Positions 1 to 8,670 of a stretch of 64,000 nucleotides of DNA are shown here, in pieces (positions within the stretch are counted from its first letter, which is position 1; each line of letters starts with the position of its first letter). The stretch comes from JABDIY01 sp963803845. Lineage in GTDB: Bacteria; Actinomycetota; Acidimicrobiia; Acidimicrobiales; SZUA-35. A program made the position numbers and the translations under genes. The notes below the pieces were generated by a model, which worked only from the letters and a program-made list of their open reading frames with translations, was not told the DNA's origin and ran no database searches. Location of the stretch: contig CAWDNZ010000005.1 in assembly GCA_963803845.1 (NCBI GenBank), forward strand, positions 496,001 through 560,000, given 5' to 3'.

Positions 1-291
1 CCGGCCGGAACAACCGTGACTATTGAACTGCAGGGCCTCGAGCCGGAAGTTGACTACATCGCCCACCTCCACAGCGGCGAATGCAGCACCACCAGCGACC
101 ACTACATGTTCGATCTTTCGGGACCGGCCACACCACCAAACGAGATTCATCTTGCATTTACCTCCGCTGCTGACGGCTCGGGTTCGATGACCGCCGAGAA
201 CGATGCCACTGCAGGGCCGGAAGGCCAATCGGTCATCGTCCACCGCTCCGACTTGCTCGACAACAAGATCGCCTGTGCTCAGTTCTCCTAG
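1..291 (+). CDS. Secreted Cu/Zn superoxide dismutase-like protein, C-terminal part
   Basis: The reading frame is open from the left edge and ends with a stop at 289-291, so only the last 96 residues are present. The segment HLHSGEC followed by a C-terminal SVIVHRSDL...KIACAQF resembles the end of the Cu/Zn superoxide dismutase fold, where a His lies in the strand before the last loop and a Cys sits near the C-terminus. Several metal ligands of a true enzyme would lie upstream, so activity cannot be judged. A GTG at 16 could be read as a start, but the in-frame codons before it also code, which favours a truncated gene. The next gene, CopC-like, overlaps its end and is also copper-associated by family. 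A CHRD-type extracellular domain is an alternative reading. Confidence 0.55.
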   Translation, partial: PAGTTVTIELQGLEPEVDYIAHLHSGECSTTSDHYMFDLSGPATPPNEIHLAFTSAADGSGSMTAENDATAGPEGQSVIVHRSDLLDNKIACAQFS

Positions 292-823
292 CGGAACCCG
301 CCGGGTCACCGCACTCCTGTTCTTCGCATTACTCCTCCTTCCGCTTTTTGCGGTGCCGGCGTTCGCTCACGGTGGCATCGTTCAGGGCGTCCCCGGTCCG
401 GGCCAGAGCGTCGGTGGCACGGTGGAAAACGTCCAGTTGCTCTTTGCCGAACCGGTAAATGAGGCGGTGGTGACCGTCGAGGATTCGAATGGGGTGCTTC
501 TTGCCGGAACACTCAATCAACCCGTCTCCAATCTGTTGGAGTTGTCGACCAGTGGCATCACTGTGAACGATGACTACATCGTGCGCTACTTCGTGACCTT
601 CGATGATGGCGTGGAGTTCAGCTCGGCCTACCAATTCACGTATTCGGAGAGTTCGCCCGCCCCTCTGCCAATCGACCCTGCTTCGGTAGCGCTCTCCCGA
701 GGCCTGAGTGTCCCCGGTCTGCTCATCGGGCTCGCAGCCGCCATCGTCGTTCTCTTACTACTGCGCCTCGTGCTTCGGTTGAAGCAGTTCCGCTCCGTCG
801 GCAGCGCCGCAATCTCCGCCTAG
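275..823 (+). CDS. CopC-like secreted protein with C-terminal membrane anchor
   Basis: A 182-residue protein in the layout of actinobacterial CopC-domain proteins: a signal peptide (hydrophobic run about residues 13-30, ending AFA-HGG so that the mature protein would begin with His), one CopC beta-sandwich (about 31-135), and a C-terminal transmembrane helix (about 150-172) with a basic tail. In CopC the N-terminal His after signal cleavage is a Cu(II) ligand, and it is conserved here. The GTG at 275 is chosen because it puts the signal peptide close to the N-terminus; the frame is open to an ATG at 203 but that would add about 24 polar residues. It overlaps the preceding gene by 17 bases, suggesting co-transcription. 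No CopD domain is seen. Confidence 0.75.
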   Translation: MLSSPSGTRRVTALLFFALLLLPLFAVPAFAHGGIVQGVPGPGQSVGGTVENVQLLFAEPVNEAVVTVEDSNGVLLAGTLNQPVSNLLELSTSGITVNDDYIVRYFVTFDDGVEFSSAYQFTYSESSPAPLPIDPASVALSRGLSVPGLLIGLAAAIVVLLLLRLVLRLKQFRSVGSAAISA

Positions 824-858
824 GAACACATTCAGGCCGAGACCGGTTACACAGGCTC

Positions 859-2271
859 ATGGCATCAACCACACCCCAGGCAATCGTGATCGGCTCCGGC
901 TCGGGCGGGCTCACCGTGGCGATCGGGCTCGCCCGTATCGGGCGCTCCGCAATCCTGGTCGAGGATCACTACGTTGGCGGCGATTGCACCAACGTAGGCT
1001 GCATCCCGTCGAAATCACTGCTGCACCACGCGGCCGACGGTGTCCTGGCCCCGGCCGAGGCTTTGAACCAGGTGCGGGCCAGTCGGAACGCACTCCGGGA
1101 CCACGAGACCGAACTGGTGAAGACAGGGACAGAACGACTCGACTTCCGGGTGGGGCGGGGCCGGCTTCTCTCGCCGGGACGGGTGGAAATCACCGCCCCG
1201 GACGGCTCTACCGAGATCGTGGAGGCTCCGAACGTAGTAGTGGCCACCGGTTCCCGACCCCGAGCTCTCGAAATTGCCGGCCTGCCTCCGGAGTTGTTGC
1301 TCACCAACAACAATCTCTTCGAGCTGGAGACCGCCCCAAAACACTTGGCAATCATCGGCGGAGGTCCAATCGGCGTGGAAATGGCGACCGCCTTCCGGCG
1401 GATGGGGTCTCAGGTCACGATCGTGGAGTTCCTGCCGCAAATTCTGACGCAAATGCTGCCAGAAGCGGCGGTGATTGTTCATCGGTCATTGGAGGCGATG
1501 GGTGTTCGCATTGTCGTGAGCGCCAAGGCCACATCCTTCGAGCCTTCCACCGGGACCTTGGTGGCCGAACCGGTTGGCAACGCTGAACCGGTGGCGCCGA
1601 TTTCTGGTGTCGATGCGGTGCTGGTGTCGGTGGGGAGGCTTCCCAACTCTGAGAATCTCGGCCTCGAGGACTTGGACGTCGCCATGGATACGGGCGGGCG
1701 GATTGTGATCGACGACAAGGGTCGCACCAACGTTGCCGGGCTCTGGGCGTGCGGCGACGTCACGGACCGAGGTGGAACCACCCACGCCGCCGGGGCCTGG
1801 GGGCGACGGATCCTGCGGGCAATGGTGAGCGGTCCCCTTCCTCTGCCCGACGTCCCACAAATGCCGGCGGCGGTTTTCGGCGACCCGGAGGCAGCATGGA
1901 TCGGGGTGCAGCCGGCCGAGGTCCCGTCAGACGTACGTCGGATCACGGTGGACACCTCCGACATCGACCGGAGCTACACCGATGAGGCCGGCGCCGGGAT
2001 CGTCATCGTGGACGTTCGCCGGTTCACCGGCAAGATCCTGGGGGCCACGATCGTTGGACCCCGAGCGGGCGAGTTGATTGGCACGGTGAGTCTTTCGATG
2101 AAGAACGACGTGCCGTTCCACAAGTGGTACGGCACGGTGTGGCCCTATCCCACTTATTCCGACGGGCTCAGTCGCGCGGTTGACGCATACATCGCCGAGG
2201 CGCTGCCATCGGTCCACAAAGACGCCGTTCGCTGGGCCGCCGGAAGAGCGAAGTCGCTGCTCAAGCGCTGA
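859..2271 (+). CDS. FAD-dependent pyridine nucleotide-disulfide oxidoreductase (mercuric/dihydrolipoyl reductase-like)
   Basis: A 470-residue class I flavin disulfide reductase. Seen in order: the FAD-binding GSGSGG near residue 12, the redox pair in GGDCTNVGCIP (Cys43 and Cys48), the NAD(P)-binding IIGGGPIGVEMA near 170, the second FAD motif ending in ACGD near 297, and a dimerisation domain. The C-terminal region reads PYPTYSDG where dihydrolipoyl and glutathione reductases carry the His-x4-Glu acid-base pair; here the His is Tyr and the Glu is Asp, as in several mercuric-reductase-like paralogues. No N-terminal metal-binding HMA domain and no C-terminal Cys pair is present, so mercuric reduction is unlikely. 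The substrate is unknown. Confidence 0.8.
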   Translation: MASTTPQAIVIGSGSGGLTVAIGLARIGRSAILVEDHYVGGDCTNVGCIPSKSLLHHAADGVLAPAEALNQVRASRNALRDHETELVKTGTERLDFRVGRGRLLSPGRVEITAPDGSTEIVEAPNVVVATGSRPRALEIAGLPPELLLTNNNLFELETAPKHLAIIGGGPIGVEMATAFRRMGSQVTIVEFLPQILTQMLPEAAVIVHRSLEAMGVRIVVSAKATSFEPSTGTLVAEPVGNAEPVAPISGVDAVLVSVGRLPNSENLGLEDLDVAMDTGGRIVIDDKGRTNVAGLWACGDVTDRGGTTHAAGAWGRRILRAMVSGPLPLPDVPQMPAAVFGDPEAAWIGVQPAEVPSDVRRITVDTSDIDRSYTDEAGAGIVIVDVRRFTGKILGATIVGPRAGELIGTVSLSMKNDVPFHKWYGTVWPYPTYSDGLSRAVDAYIAEALPSVHKDAVRWAAGRAKSLLKR

Positions 2272-2368
2272 ATCACTCGACCGTCGTCTGGGACCTTCGG
2301 CTCTGCACCATCGAAACGGCTGCACTGATGATGAAGGTAAAGCTGATCGAGATGGCGAGGAGGTCATC

Positions 2369-3256
2369 ATGCGCAACCTCGTTGTCGGTGTGGATGGAGC
2401 GGCGGCGTCACGACGCGCCCTCGAATGGGCGGCGGCAGTCGTCGGGCGGAGCGGTCACCTCCACACGGTGTCGGCGGTGTCGCCGGCGACGGAGCTGGCC
2501 GTGGTTCCCCCGCCGACCGGCCCACAGACGCACCTCGATTTTCTGCAGCACGAACTCGAGACGGCTTGGACCGACCACATCCGTCCCGGGGTCGGCACGT
2601 TCACGGCGACCGCCATGGAGGGCTTCGCCGCCGATGCGCTGGCAGCCGTCGCCGCAGAACATCAGGCGGATGCGATCGTGGTCGGTGCCCATGTGCCGCT
2701 CTACACGATGCCGAAGACGATCGGCGTCACCACCCGTCAGCTTCTGAAGACGCTGGACTTTCCGCTGATCGTGGTCCCCGACGAATTCATAGGCAGACTC
2801 GGTGGCGACCGTCCGATCATCGTCGGCGTCGGGCACGGAGCGGCGACCGAAGCGGCGGTTTGCTGGGCGGCGCAGCTGGCCGACGAGCGCGGTCTTGCGA
2901 TCGGTTTGGTGCGGGCAACTGGGGAGGGGCCAGTGTTCCATGGCGATGGCCTCCTCAACCTGCTGGCGTACTACATCGATCCGGCCAAGCGCCTTGAGTG
3001 GACCAGAGAAGACCTCGCCGATTTCGCCAATGAGGTACAGACCATGACCGCCCAGGAGCTGTCGATCGGTGTGTGGGCGCCTACCGGGCTTCCCGCCGTG
3101 CGTCTCACCGACGCCAGCGAGACCGCCGCTTTGCTCGTGATCGGCCAGCATCGCTCGATCGTCACAGGCCAACCACACACCACCCAACCTTTGCGTCACG
3201 CGTTGACCCACTCCCGGTGCCCAGTCGCCGTGATTCCGGCCGACCTCGAGTCGTGA
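2369..3256 (+). CDS. Tandem-domain universal stress protein
   Basis: A 295-residue protein with two UspA folds. The first starts RNLVVGVDG and ends near PLIVVPDEF (about 1-140); the second starts RPIIVGVGHG and ends CPVAVIPADL (about 148-293). The second half carries an insertion with FHGDGLLNLLAYY. The start ATG at 2369 is preceded by GAGGAGG at a normal distance; an open frame extends upstream to 2180 but lies inside the previous gene. Only nine bases separate it from the P-type ATPase gene that follows, so both are probably one transcript. Tandem Usp proteins in actinobacteria often bind ATP and respond to hypoxia or stress; that role is inferred from the family only. Confidence 0.85.
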   Translation: MRNLVVGVDGAAASRRALEWAAAVVGRSGHLHTVSAVSPATELAVVPPPTGPQTHLDFLQHELETAWTDHIRPGVGTFTATAMEGFAADALAAVAAEHQADAIVVGAHVPLYTMPKTIGVTTRQLLKTLDFPLIVVPDEFIGRLGGDRPIIVGVGHGAATEAAVCWAAQLADERGLAIGLVRATGEGPVFHGDGLLNLLAYYIDPAKRLEWTREDLADFANEVQTMTAQELSIGVWAPTGLPAVRLTDASETAALLVIGQHRSIVTGQPHTTQPLRHALTHSRCPVAVIPADLES

Positions 3257-3265
3257 ACTAGATCG

Positions 3266-5668
3266 ATGGCGCTGGTATCCGAGGCGATCGAGCTGCACGG
3301 ATTGTCGACCACTGAGGTCGACGAGCGGATTCGGGCCGGGAAGGTCAACCACCTGCCCGATCAGACATCGCGCTCGTACGGCGGAATCATCCGCAGCAAT
3401 GTCCTGACTCGTTTCAACCTGATCATCTCGGTCTTGGCCGGTGTTGTACTGGCGGTCGGCTCTCCTGTGGACGCTCTGTTCGCCGGAGTGATGGTGCTGA
3501 ATGCGTTGGTCGGGATTGTGCAAGAGATCCGCGCCAAGCGCACGCTCGACCGGCTCCGGATCCTCGTGACGCCGATGGTCACCGTCCGTCGAGACGGGGT
3601 GTCTGCGCAGATTCCGCCAGAGCAGGTCGTCCTCGGCGACCTGCTGGAACTGATCCAGGGCGACCAGGTGCCCGTCGACGGCACGATCGTCCGTGGCGAA
3701 TCGATGGAGGTCGACGAGTCGGCGTTGACCGGTGAGTCTGATGCCGTGCTCAAGCTCGAGGGCGACGAGGTGATGTCGGGTAGTGCCGTCATGTCTGGAT
3801 CTGCGGTCGTGGTGGCTGAACGGGTCGGGGCCGACGCGGGGATCCACCGTCTGATCGCCCAGGCCAAGGAGTACGTGTTGGCCACCTCCGAGCTGCGCTC
3901 GGGCGTCGACCAGATCTTGCGGATCGTCGGCTGGATACTGATCCCCCTCGCCACACTGCTGTTGTGGAGTCAGCTTCGCGCCAACAGCTCGACGAGCGAC
4001 GGATTGATCTCGGCGGTGGCCGGTGTGGTCGGGCTCGTGCCACAGGGTCTGGTGCTGCTCGTCAGCATGGCGCTCGCTGTCGCTGTGATCCGGTTAGCGC
4101 GAGAACACGTGGTCGTCCAGGAACTGCATGCTGTCGAGGGGCTGGCCCGGGTCGACGTGTTCTGCGTCGACAAGACCGGAACGCTGACGACCGGGACGAT
4201 GCAGGTCGAGCGGTTCGATCCGATCGACACCGACCTTGCCGTCGTGCAGCAGGCGGTGTCGTCGTTGATGCGCACCGACCCGAACCCGACGACCACGTTG
4301 CGGGTGATCGGCGACCGTGTCGGGCAGATCGGGCAGTGGGACGTCGAGCACCACGTGCCGTTCTCATCGGTTCGCAAATGGAGCGGGGCGTCGTTCGAGA
4401 TCGCAGCGCACGACGATCGTACCGACGACACGGATTGTGCCGAGAGTACCGAACCAACGGATCGGACCTGGATCCTGGGGGCTCCGGAGATCCTGCTCGC
4501 CGCGGTCGACCCGGTGGTGGTGGCTTCGATCACCCCGGATATCGAGCAGGCGATCAACGACGCCAACCGTGTGGTGCTAATCGCTTCCGCCTCTGAGTTA
4601 CTGACCGAGTCGGTGCTGCCCGAGCGGCTGACCGCGCGCGCCGTGATCGCGCTGTCCGAGCAGATCCGGCCCGATGCCCGGGCGACGATGGAGTACTTCC
4701 GTCGTCAGAACGTGACGATCAAGGTGATCTCCGGTGACAACCCGGCGACCGTGTCCGCGGTTGCATCGCGGATCGGGCTCGAACACGCGGATAGGGCGAT
4801 CGACATGCGCCGCGTGGATACCGATGACCAGGTGGCGTTGATCGAACTGATCGAGCACAACGCTGTGTTCGGCAGGGTGCTGCCCGAACAGAAGCGGGCA
4901 CTCGTCGGTGCTCTGCAGCGGGCGGGTCACACGGTGGCCATGACCGGTGACGGCGTCAACGACATCCCGGCTCTCAAGCTGGCCGACATCGGGATCGCGA
5001 TGGACACCGCTACCCCGGCGACGAAGGCGATCTCGCAGCTGGTGCTGCTCGACGGACGATTCGACCGGATGCCGAACGTCGTTGCCGAGGGTCGCCGCGT
5101 TATCGCCAACATGGAGCGGGTGTCGGCGTTGTTCGTCACCAAGACCGTGTACGCCGCCTTATTCGCTCTGACGATCGGCCTGTCGGGCTCGATCTTCCCG
5201 TTCCTCCCGAGACAGATGAGCCTCGTCTCCGAGCTCACGATCGGACTGCCGGCGTTTGTCCTCAGCTTCCGAGCCGCTGACGATCCGTGCCGCCCGGGTT
5301 ACCTACAACGGGTGCTGAGATTCGCGCTGCCGGGCGGCTTCGCCGCAGCATTCGTGACGCTGACGGCGTACTGGATCGCACGCTCGCCGCTCGTCGACGC
5401 CACGCTCGAGCAAGCCCGTACGGCGTCGACGGTCGCCCTCGTGCTGTTTGCCTTCTGGGTGCTGTACGTCCTGATGACACCGGTTGATCGGCTGGACGCG
5501 ATCCTGCTGTCTTCGCTGATCGCGATGTTCGCGCTGACGCTGGCGATCGGTCCCGTCCGCGACTTCTACAAGCTGGACTCGCTACCGCCAGCGGGCATCG
5601 TGTCAACGGCGGTGACCGTCGTCGTCGGCATCGTGATCTCCCAGATCGTCGTGCGGCTGCGCCGTTAG
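3266..5668 (+). CDS. P-type cation-transporting ATPase (CtpE-like)
   Basis: An 800-residue P-type ATPase with an actuator-domain ALTGES near residue 157, the phosphorylation site DKTGTLTTG near 302, and the hinge motif MTGDGVNDIPALK near 560, followed by a C-terminal block of membrane helices. There is no N-terminal heavy-metal domain and no CPC motif in the helix before the phosphorylation domain, so this is not a copper/zinc P1B pump. The helix 4 motif reads VPQGLVLL where Ca2+-type pumps have PEGL, so the usual glutamate ligand is Gln. The closest family by layout is mycobacterial CtpE, described as a calcium transporter. The short N-terminal domain is of the type that begins LHGLSTTEVDERI. 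Confidence 0.85.
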   Translation: MALVSEAIELHGLSTTEVDERIRAGKVNHLPDQTSRSYGGIIRSNVLTRFNLIISVLAGVVLAVGSPVDALFAGVMVLNALVGIVQEIRAKRTLDRLRILVTPMVTVRRDGVSAQIPPEQVVLGDLLELIQGDQVPVDGTIVRGESMEVDESALTGESDAVLKLEGDEVMSGSAVMSGSAVVVAERVGADAGIHRLIAQAKEYVLATSELRSGVDQILRIVGWILIPLATLLLWSQLRANSSTSDGLISAVAGVVGLVPQGLVLLVSMALAVAVIRLAREHVVVQELHAVEGLARVDVFCVDKTGTLTTGTMQVERFDPIDTDLAVVQQAVSSLMRTDPNPTTTLRVIGDRVGQIGQWDVEHHVPFSSVRKWSGASFEIAAHDDRTDDTDCAESTEPTDRTWILGAPEILLAAVDPVVVASITPDIEQAINDANRVVLIASASELLTESVLPERLTARAVIALSEQIRPDARATMEYFRRQNVTIKVISGDNPATVSAVASRIGLEHADRAIDMRRVDTDDQVALIELIEHNAVFGRVLPEQKRALVGALQRAGHTVAMTGDGVNDIPALKLADIGIAMDTATPATKAISQLVLLDGRFDRMPNVVAEGRRVIANMERVSALFVTKTVYAALFALTIGLSGSIFPFLPRQMSLVSELTIGLPAFVLSFRAADDPCRPGYLQRVLRFALPGGFAAAFVTLTAYWIARSPLVDATLEQARTASTVALVLFAFWVLYVLMTPVDRLDAILLSSLIAMFALTLAIGPVRDFYKLDSLPPAGIVSTAVTVVVGIVISQIVVRLRR

Positions 5669-5795
5669 CCAGGAACATGCGGCGGCGAGGGGACTTCAAC
5701 CCTGCCCGCCCTGCTGAGCGGTCAGCCCCAGTGGTACCCACGGTCTACATCAAGGTGAGGGGAGCTGGAAGGCCAGCCACCCTGAGCGTCGGCTT

Positions 5796-7433
5796 CTAAT
5801 AGCGTTCGCGGCGGACTTCGATCTGGCGGCCCTTGATGGTGCCGTTGGCCATGGCGGAGATCACGTCGTCGGCGGAATCCTCAGGCACCTCGACCAGCGT
5901 GAATGTTTCCCGGATGTCGATGTTGCCGATCTCCTTGCCGGAGAGGCCAGACTCTCCGGCGAAAGCCCCCACGATGTCGCCGGGTCGGACCCCGTAGTTG
6001 TAGCCGGCTGCCACGAAGAGCCGGATCATCCCGGGCTCAACTTCACGCTGACGGCGTTCGGCTCCTCGCCGCCGATTGGGGTCATTGGCCTCAGGGCTCG
6101 GTTGTACGCGGCGATCCGAGGCGGCCGGCGCCGGGGCCGGCGACTTCAGAAGCAACGGGAGGTCGGCGCCGGGTTTCACTTCGCGTTGCAGGGCCCGGTG
6201 GGCCAGATCCATGGCAGCAGCCGCAACGTCGGCTACGTCGAATTCGGCCGCAAGCTGGTGTACCGACTGAAGAAATCGGGGTGTTGGCTGGGCGCTCACC
6301 CTGGTGAGCTGGTCACGAACCAACTGTTCGATCCGGTCGGTGCGCATGGCTTCAACCCCGGCCTCGTTTGGCAGCGGGGCAGCATTCAGCTGAACGCCGC
6401 CAACGCGACCGAAGGATCGAAGCAGGTGGCGATGGGTTGGAGCGGAAAGGAGCACCACGCTTTCCGCCCCGGCGCCTGTGGCCATTACGAGGAGTTTGGC
6501 GTAGTCATCGGTCCAGGTGGGGAGCTTGGCAACGATCACATGACTGAATGGACCGCTCCCCAGTTCTTCGATACTCGCACCGATCGTGGCGGTCAGCGCC
6601 CTTGTGGCAAAGAAGCGCCGGAAGGTCTGAAGCCGGTCCGGGGCAACCAGGATGGCTGGGTGTTCGGCCCCCAATAGTGCGATGGTGCGAGCGACCGTAA
6701 CGGGATTGGCGTCGACCACCGAGAAGGCGTGTTGGTCGGGGTTCTTGCCCGCAACCGGATCTGTGACCGGAAGCTCTGGTCGGAGTGGATCGATCAGACG
6801 ATCGGCGGTGAGATCGAGCAGGGGTGAGAGCAGCGCAGCGGCGAGAACCACCCGCTGACGGTCCTTGGCAAGAAGCTCCAGCAGACTTCCTAGGACGTCG
6901 TGGGAATTACCGATCGCGATGTCGTCGGCTTGATCAACGACGAGCATCTCCACCGCCTCCGTGGAGAGGACTTCTGCCTCGATCAGACTGGCGATTCGGT
7001 CGGGGGTCCCGATCACAACGTCGAGCGGCTTGGCCAGCAACGCTTCCTGGCTGGCAGAGGTCCCCAGTTCAGACACAATTCCTAGGCGAATACCGGCTTG
7101 GCTGCTGCGCCGGATGAACGCACCGCAAGTCTCGACGGCCGCCGCTATCGGGCCGCAGCGCTCGTCGCTGGACGTGACGACTAGAGCAACCGGATCGTGC
7201 CCAGGTTCGCAGTCCTGGACCAACTCGGCGATGCTTGCCGCTATCGCCATCGTTCGACCCGTTCCCGCCGGTGCCTCGCACAGCACGTTCCGTTCCGATG
7301 CGATCGCCGGAAGAAGCGCAGTTTGGAGCGGGGTGGGTGTCAAATAGCCCGCACCTGTCAGTGCCGAGGCAAGATCGGCGGTCAGGCCGATCATCTCCCA
7401 CGTACCTGGCCCTACAACTACCGAATCACCCAT
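5796..7433 (-). CDS. DEAD-box-like protein with degenerate ATPase motifs and a DbpA-type RNA-binding domain
   Basis: A 545-residue protein that aligns by eye with DeaD/CsdA helicases over both RecA domains, yet nearly every catalytic motif is altered. The Q motif survives (GYLTPTPLQ). Motif I is APAGTGRT (Lys to Arg), Ia has lost PTREL, Ib is TPDR, motif II is VVDQAD (DEAD to DQAD), motif III is AAA in place of SAT, and the motif VI region reads YAKLLVMATGAGA where HRxGRxGR is expected. The C-terminal 75 residues (GMIRLFVAAGYNYGVRPGDIVG...) are a well-kept DbpA RNA-binding domain, which in DbpA recognises 23S rRNA hairpin 92. A charged Pro-rich linker precedes it. ATG at 7433 is preceded by AGGGAGA. 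It is divergent from argC. Probably RNA binding without ATP hydrolysis. Confidence 0.8.
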   Translation of the reverse strand: MGDSVVVGPGTWEMIGLTADLASALTGAGYLTPTPLQTALLPAIASERNVLCEAPAGTGRTMAIAASIAELVQDCEPGHDPVALVVTSSDERCGPIAAAVETCGAFIRRSSQAGIRLGIVSELGTSASQEALLAKPLDVVIGTPDRIASLIEAEVLSTEAVEMLVVDQADDIAIGNSHDVLGSLLELLAKDRQRVVLAAALLSPLLDLTADRLIDPLRPELPVTDPVAGKNPDQHAFSVVDANPVTVARTIALLGAEHPAILVAPDRLQTFRRFFATRALTATIGASIEELGSGPFSHVIVAKLPTWTDDYAKLLVMATGAGAESVVLLSAPTHRHLLRSFGRVGGVQLNAAPLPNEAGVEAMRTDRIEQLVRDQLTRVSAQPTPRFLQSVHQLAAEFDVADVAAAAMDLAHRALQREVKPGADLPLLLKSPAPAPAASDRRVQPSPEANDPNRRRGAERRQREVEPGMIRLFVAAGYNYGVRPGDIVGAFAGESGLSGKEIGNIDIRETFTLVEVPEDSADDVISAMANGTIKGRQIEVRRERY

Positions 7434-7558
7434 CACTGTCTCCCTTGCACACCGAACCGCCCTGCGATTCATCTCGATCAATACTGCCCGCGATCGCCAG
7501 GTTGTGCACGTTGAACCCGTTCCCAGCGGAGCAGGTGAGCAGTTTTCCCAACAATCGC

Positions 7559-7590
7559 TTGCATAATCATTCAAGGCGTCGTATATTCAC
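7559..7590 (+). promoter_or_regulatory. argC promoter overlapped by an ARG box
   Basis: TTGCAT at 7559-7564 and TATATT at 7582-7587 form a -35/-10 pair with a 17-base spacer. The expected transcription start falls on about 7594, which is the GTG of argC, so the message would be leaderless. TGCATAATCATTCA at 7560-7573 matches the ARG box pattern TGNATWWWWATNCA at all but one position and sits on the -35 element. ArgR, encoded five genes downstream, would therefore repress the operon by blocking RNA polymerase. A second, weaker half site (TATATTCAC) lies at 7582-7590. Confidence 0.7.
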
Positions 7591-7593
7591 CGG

Positions 7594-8670
7594 GTGATCA
7601 TGCAAGATCTGAGCAGTTCAGCCCAGACGGGATCGTTCTCGGTGGGAATCGTAGGCGCTTCCGGATTCACCGGGACGGAATTGTTGCGTTTGCTGGCTGC
7701 GCACCCACAAATGGGGGCGAAGGTGGCAACCGGTGCGTCCAAGGCGGGTACGAGGGTGGCGGAGTTGTATCCCAGCTTGGCTGCGGCGTACCCCGCGATG
7801 ACCTACGACCAGTACGACGCCGATCAACTGGATGGCCTCGACATGATCTTTTGTGGCCTGCCCCATGGCGTGAGCCAGACCGTGATCCCTGAACTCCGAG
7901 GTCGAGTTGGCCACATCGTGGATCTAGGCTCAGACTTCCGCCTGCACGACGCCGCGCTGTACCCCGAGTGGTACGGAGCCGAGCACGTGATGCCAGCGCT
8001 CCTCGACGACTTCGTCTACGGCCTCCCGGAGTTCTTTCGGTCCGATTTGGAGGAGGCCGAATTGATTGCCGCCACAGGGTGCAATGCGGCAACGGCCGTC
8101 TTCGCCCTCGCACCGCTTCTCCATGCGGGCTTGATCAAACCGCAGGGTTTGATCGCCGACATCGTCACCGGTGTCTCTGGCGCCGGCAGACCCCCAAAGG
8201 AGAACACCACGTTCTGCGCGGTGGATTCCGACATAACCGCCTATGGCCTCTTGCGGCACCGCCATACCCCCGAGATCGAGCAGGCCCTCGACGATTACAC
8301 GGGCCTGAACACCTCGGTGCTCTTCACACCGCATTTGGCGCCGCTGAACCGAGGGATCATCGCCACCTGTTATGGCCGCCCAGCGCGGGAGGGTGTCACC
8401 ACCGCCGATGCCATCGACGCCATGCACGCCGCCTATGACGATGAGCCCTTCGTGGTGGTGCTCGACGGCTCGCCCAGCGTCAAGGCCACCCTCGGGGCAA
8501 ACACGGTCCACGTGACCGCTCGGGCCGATCCCCGTACCGGCCTGGTGATGGGGATTGCGGTTCTGGACAACCTGATGAAAGGTGCATCGGGAATGGCCGT
8601 CCAGAATGCCAACCTTGCACTGGGGATCGACGAGACCCTCGGCCTGCCGATCGTTGGGGTCTACCCATGA
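7594..8670 (+). CDS. argC: N-acetyl-gamma-glutamyl-phosphate reductase
   Basis: Reduces N-acetylglutamyl-phosphate to the semialdehyde with NADPH, the third step of arginine synthesis. The 358-residue protein has the Rossmann motif VGIVGASGFTGTELLRLL near residue 16, the active-site Cys in AATGCNAA near residue 156, and the histidine segment HRHTPEIEQAL near 220. Length is normal for the family. Two starts are possible, GTG 7594 and ATG 7600; the promoter geometry makes 7594 the likely 5' end of a leaderless message. The stop overlaps the argJ start in ATGA. Confidence 0.95.
   Translation: MIMQDLSSSAQTGSFSVGIVGASGFTGTELLRLLAAHPQMGAKVATGASKAGTRVAELYPSLAAAYPAMTYDQYDADQLDGLDMIFCGLPHGVSQTVIPELRGRVGHIVDLGSDFRLHDAALYPEWYGAEHVMPALLDDFVYGLPEFFRSDLEEAELIAATGCNAATAVFALAPLLHAGLIKPQGLIADIVTGVSGAGRPPKENTTFCAVDSDITAYGLLRHRHTPEIEQALDDYTGLNTSVLFTPHLAPLNRGIIATCYGRPAREGVTTADAIDAMHAAYDDEPFVVVLDGSPSVKATLGANTVHVTARADPRTGLVMGIAVLDNLMKGASGMAVQNANLALGIDETLGLPIVGVYP

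Noticed and set aside
2408..3847. Long minus-strand ORF (479 residues) across the Usp and ATPase genes
   Set aside because: Composition is Arg/His/Asp-rich shadow of high-GC coding on the plus strand, with clear protein families in the plus-strand frames.
5669..5795. Terminator between the ATPase gene and the DEAD-box-like gene
   Set aside because: Only a five-base stem (GCTGG/CCAGC) without a U-tract; not convincing.
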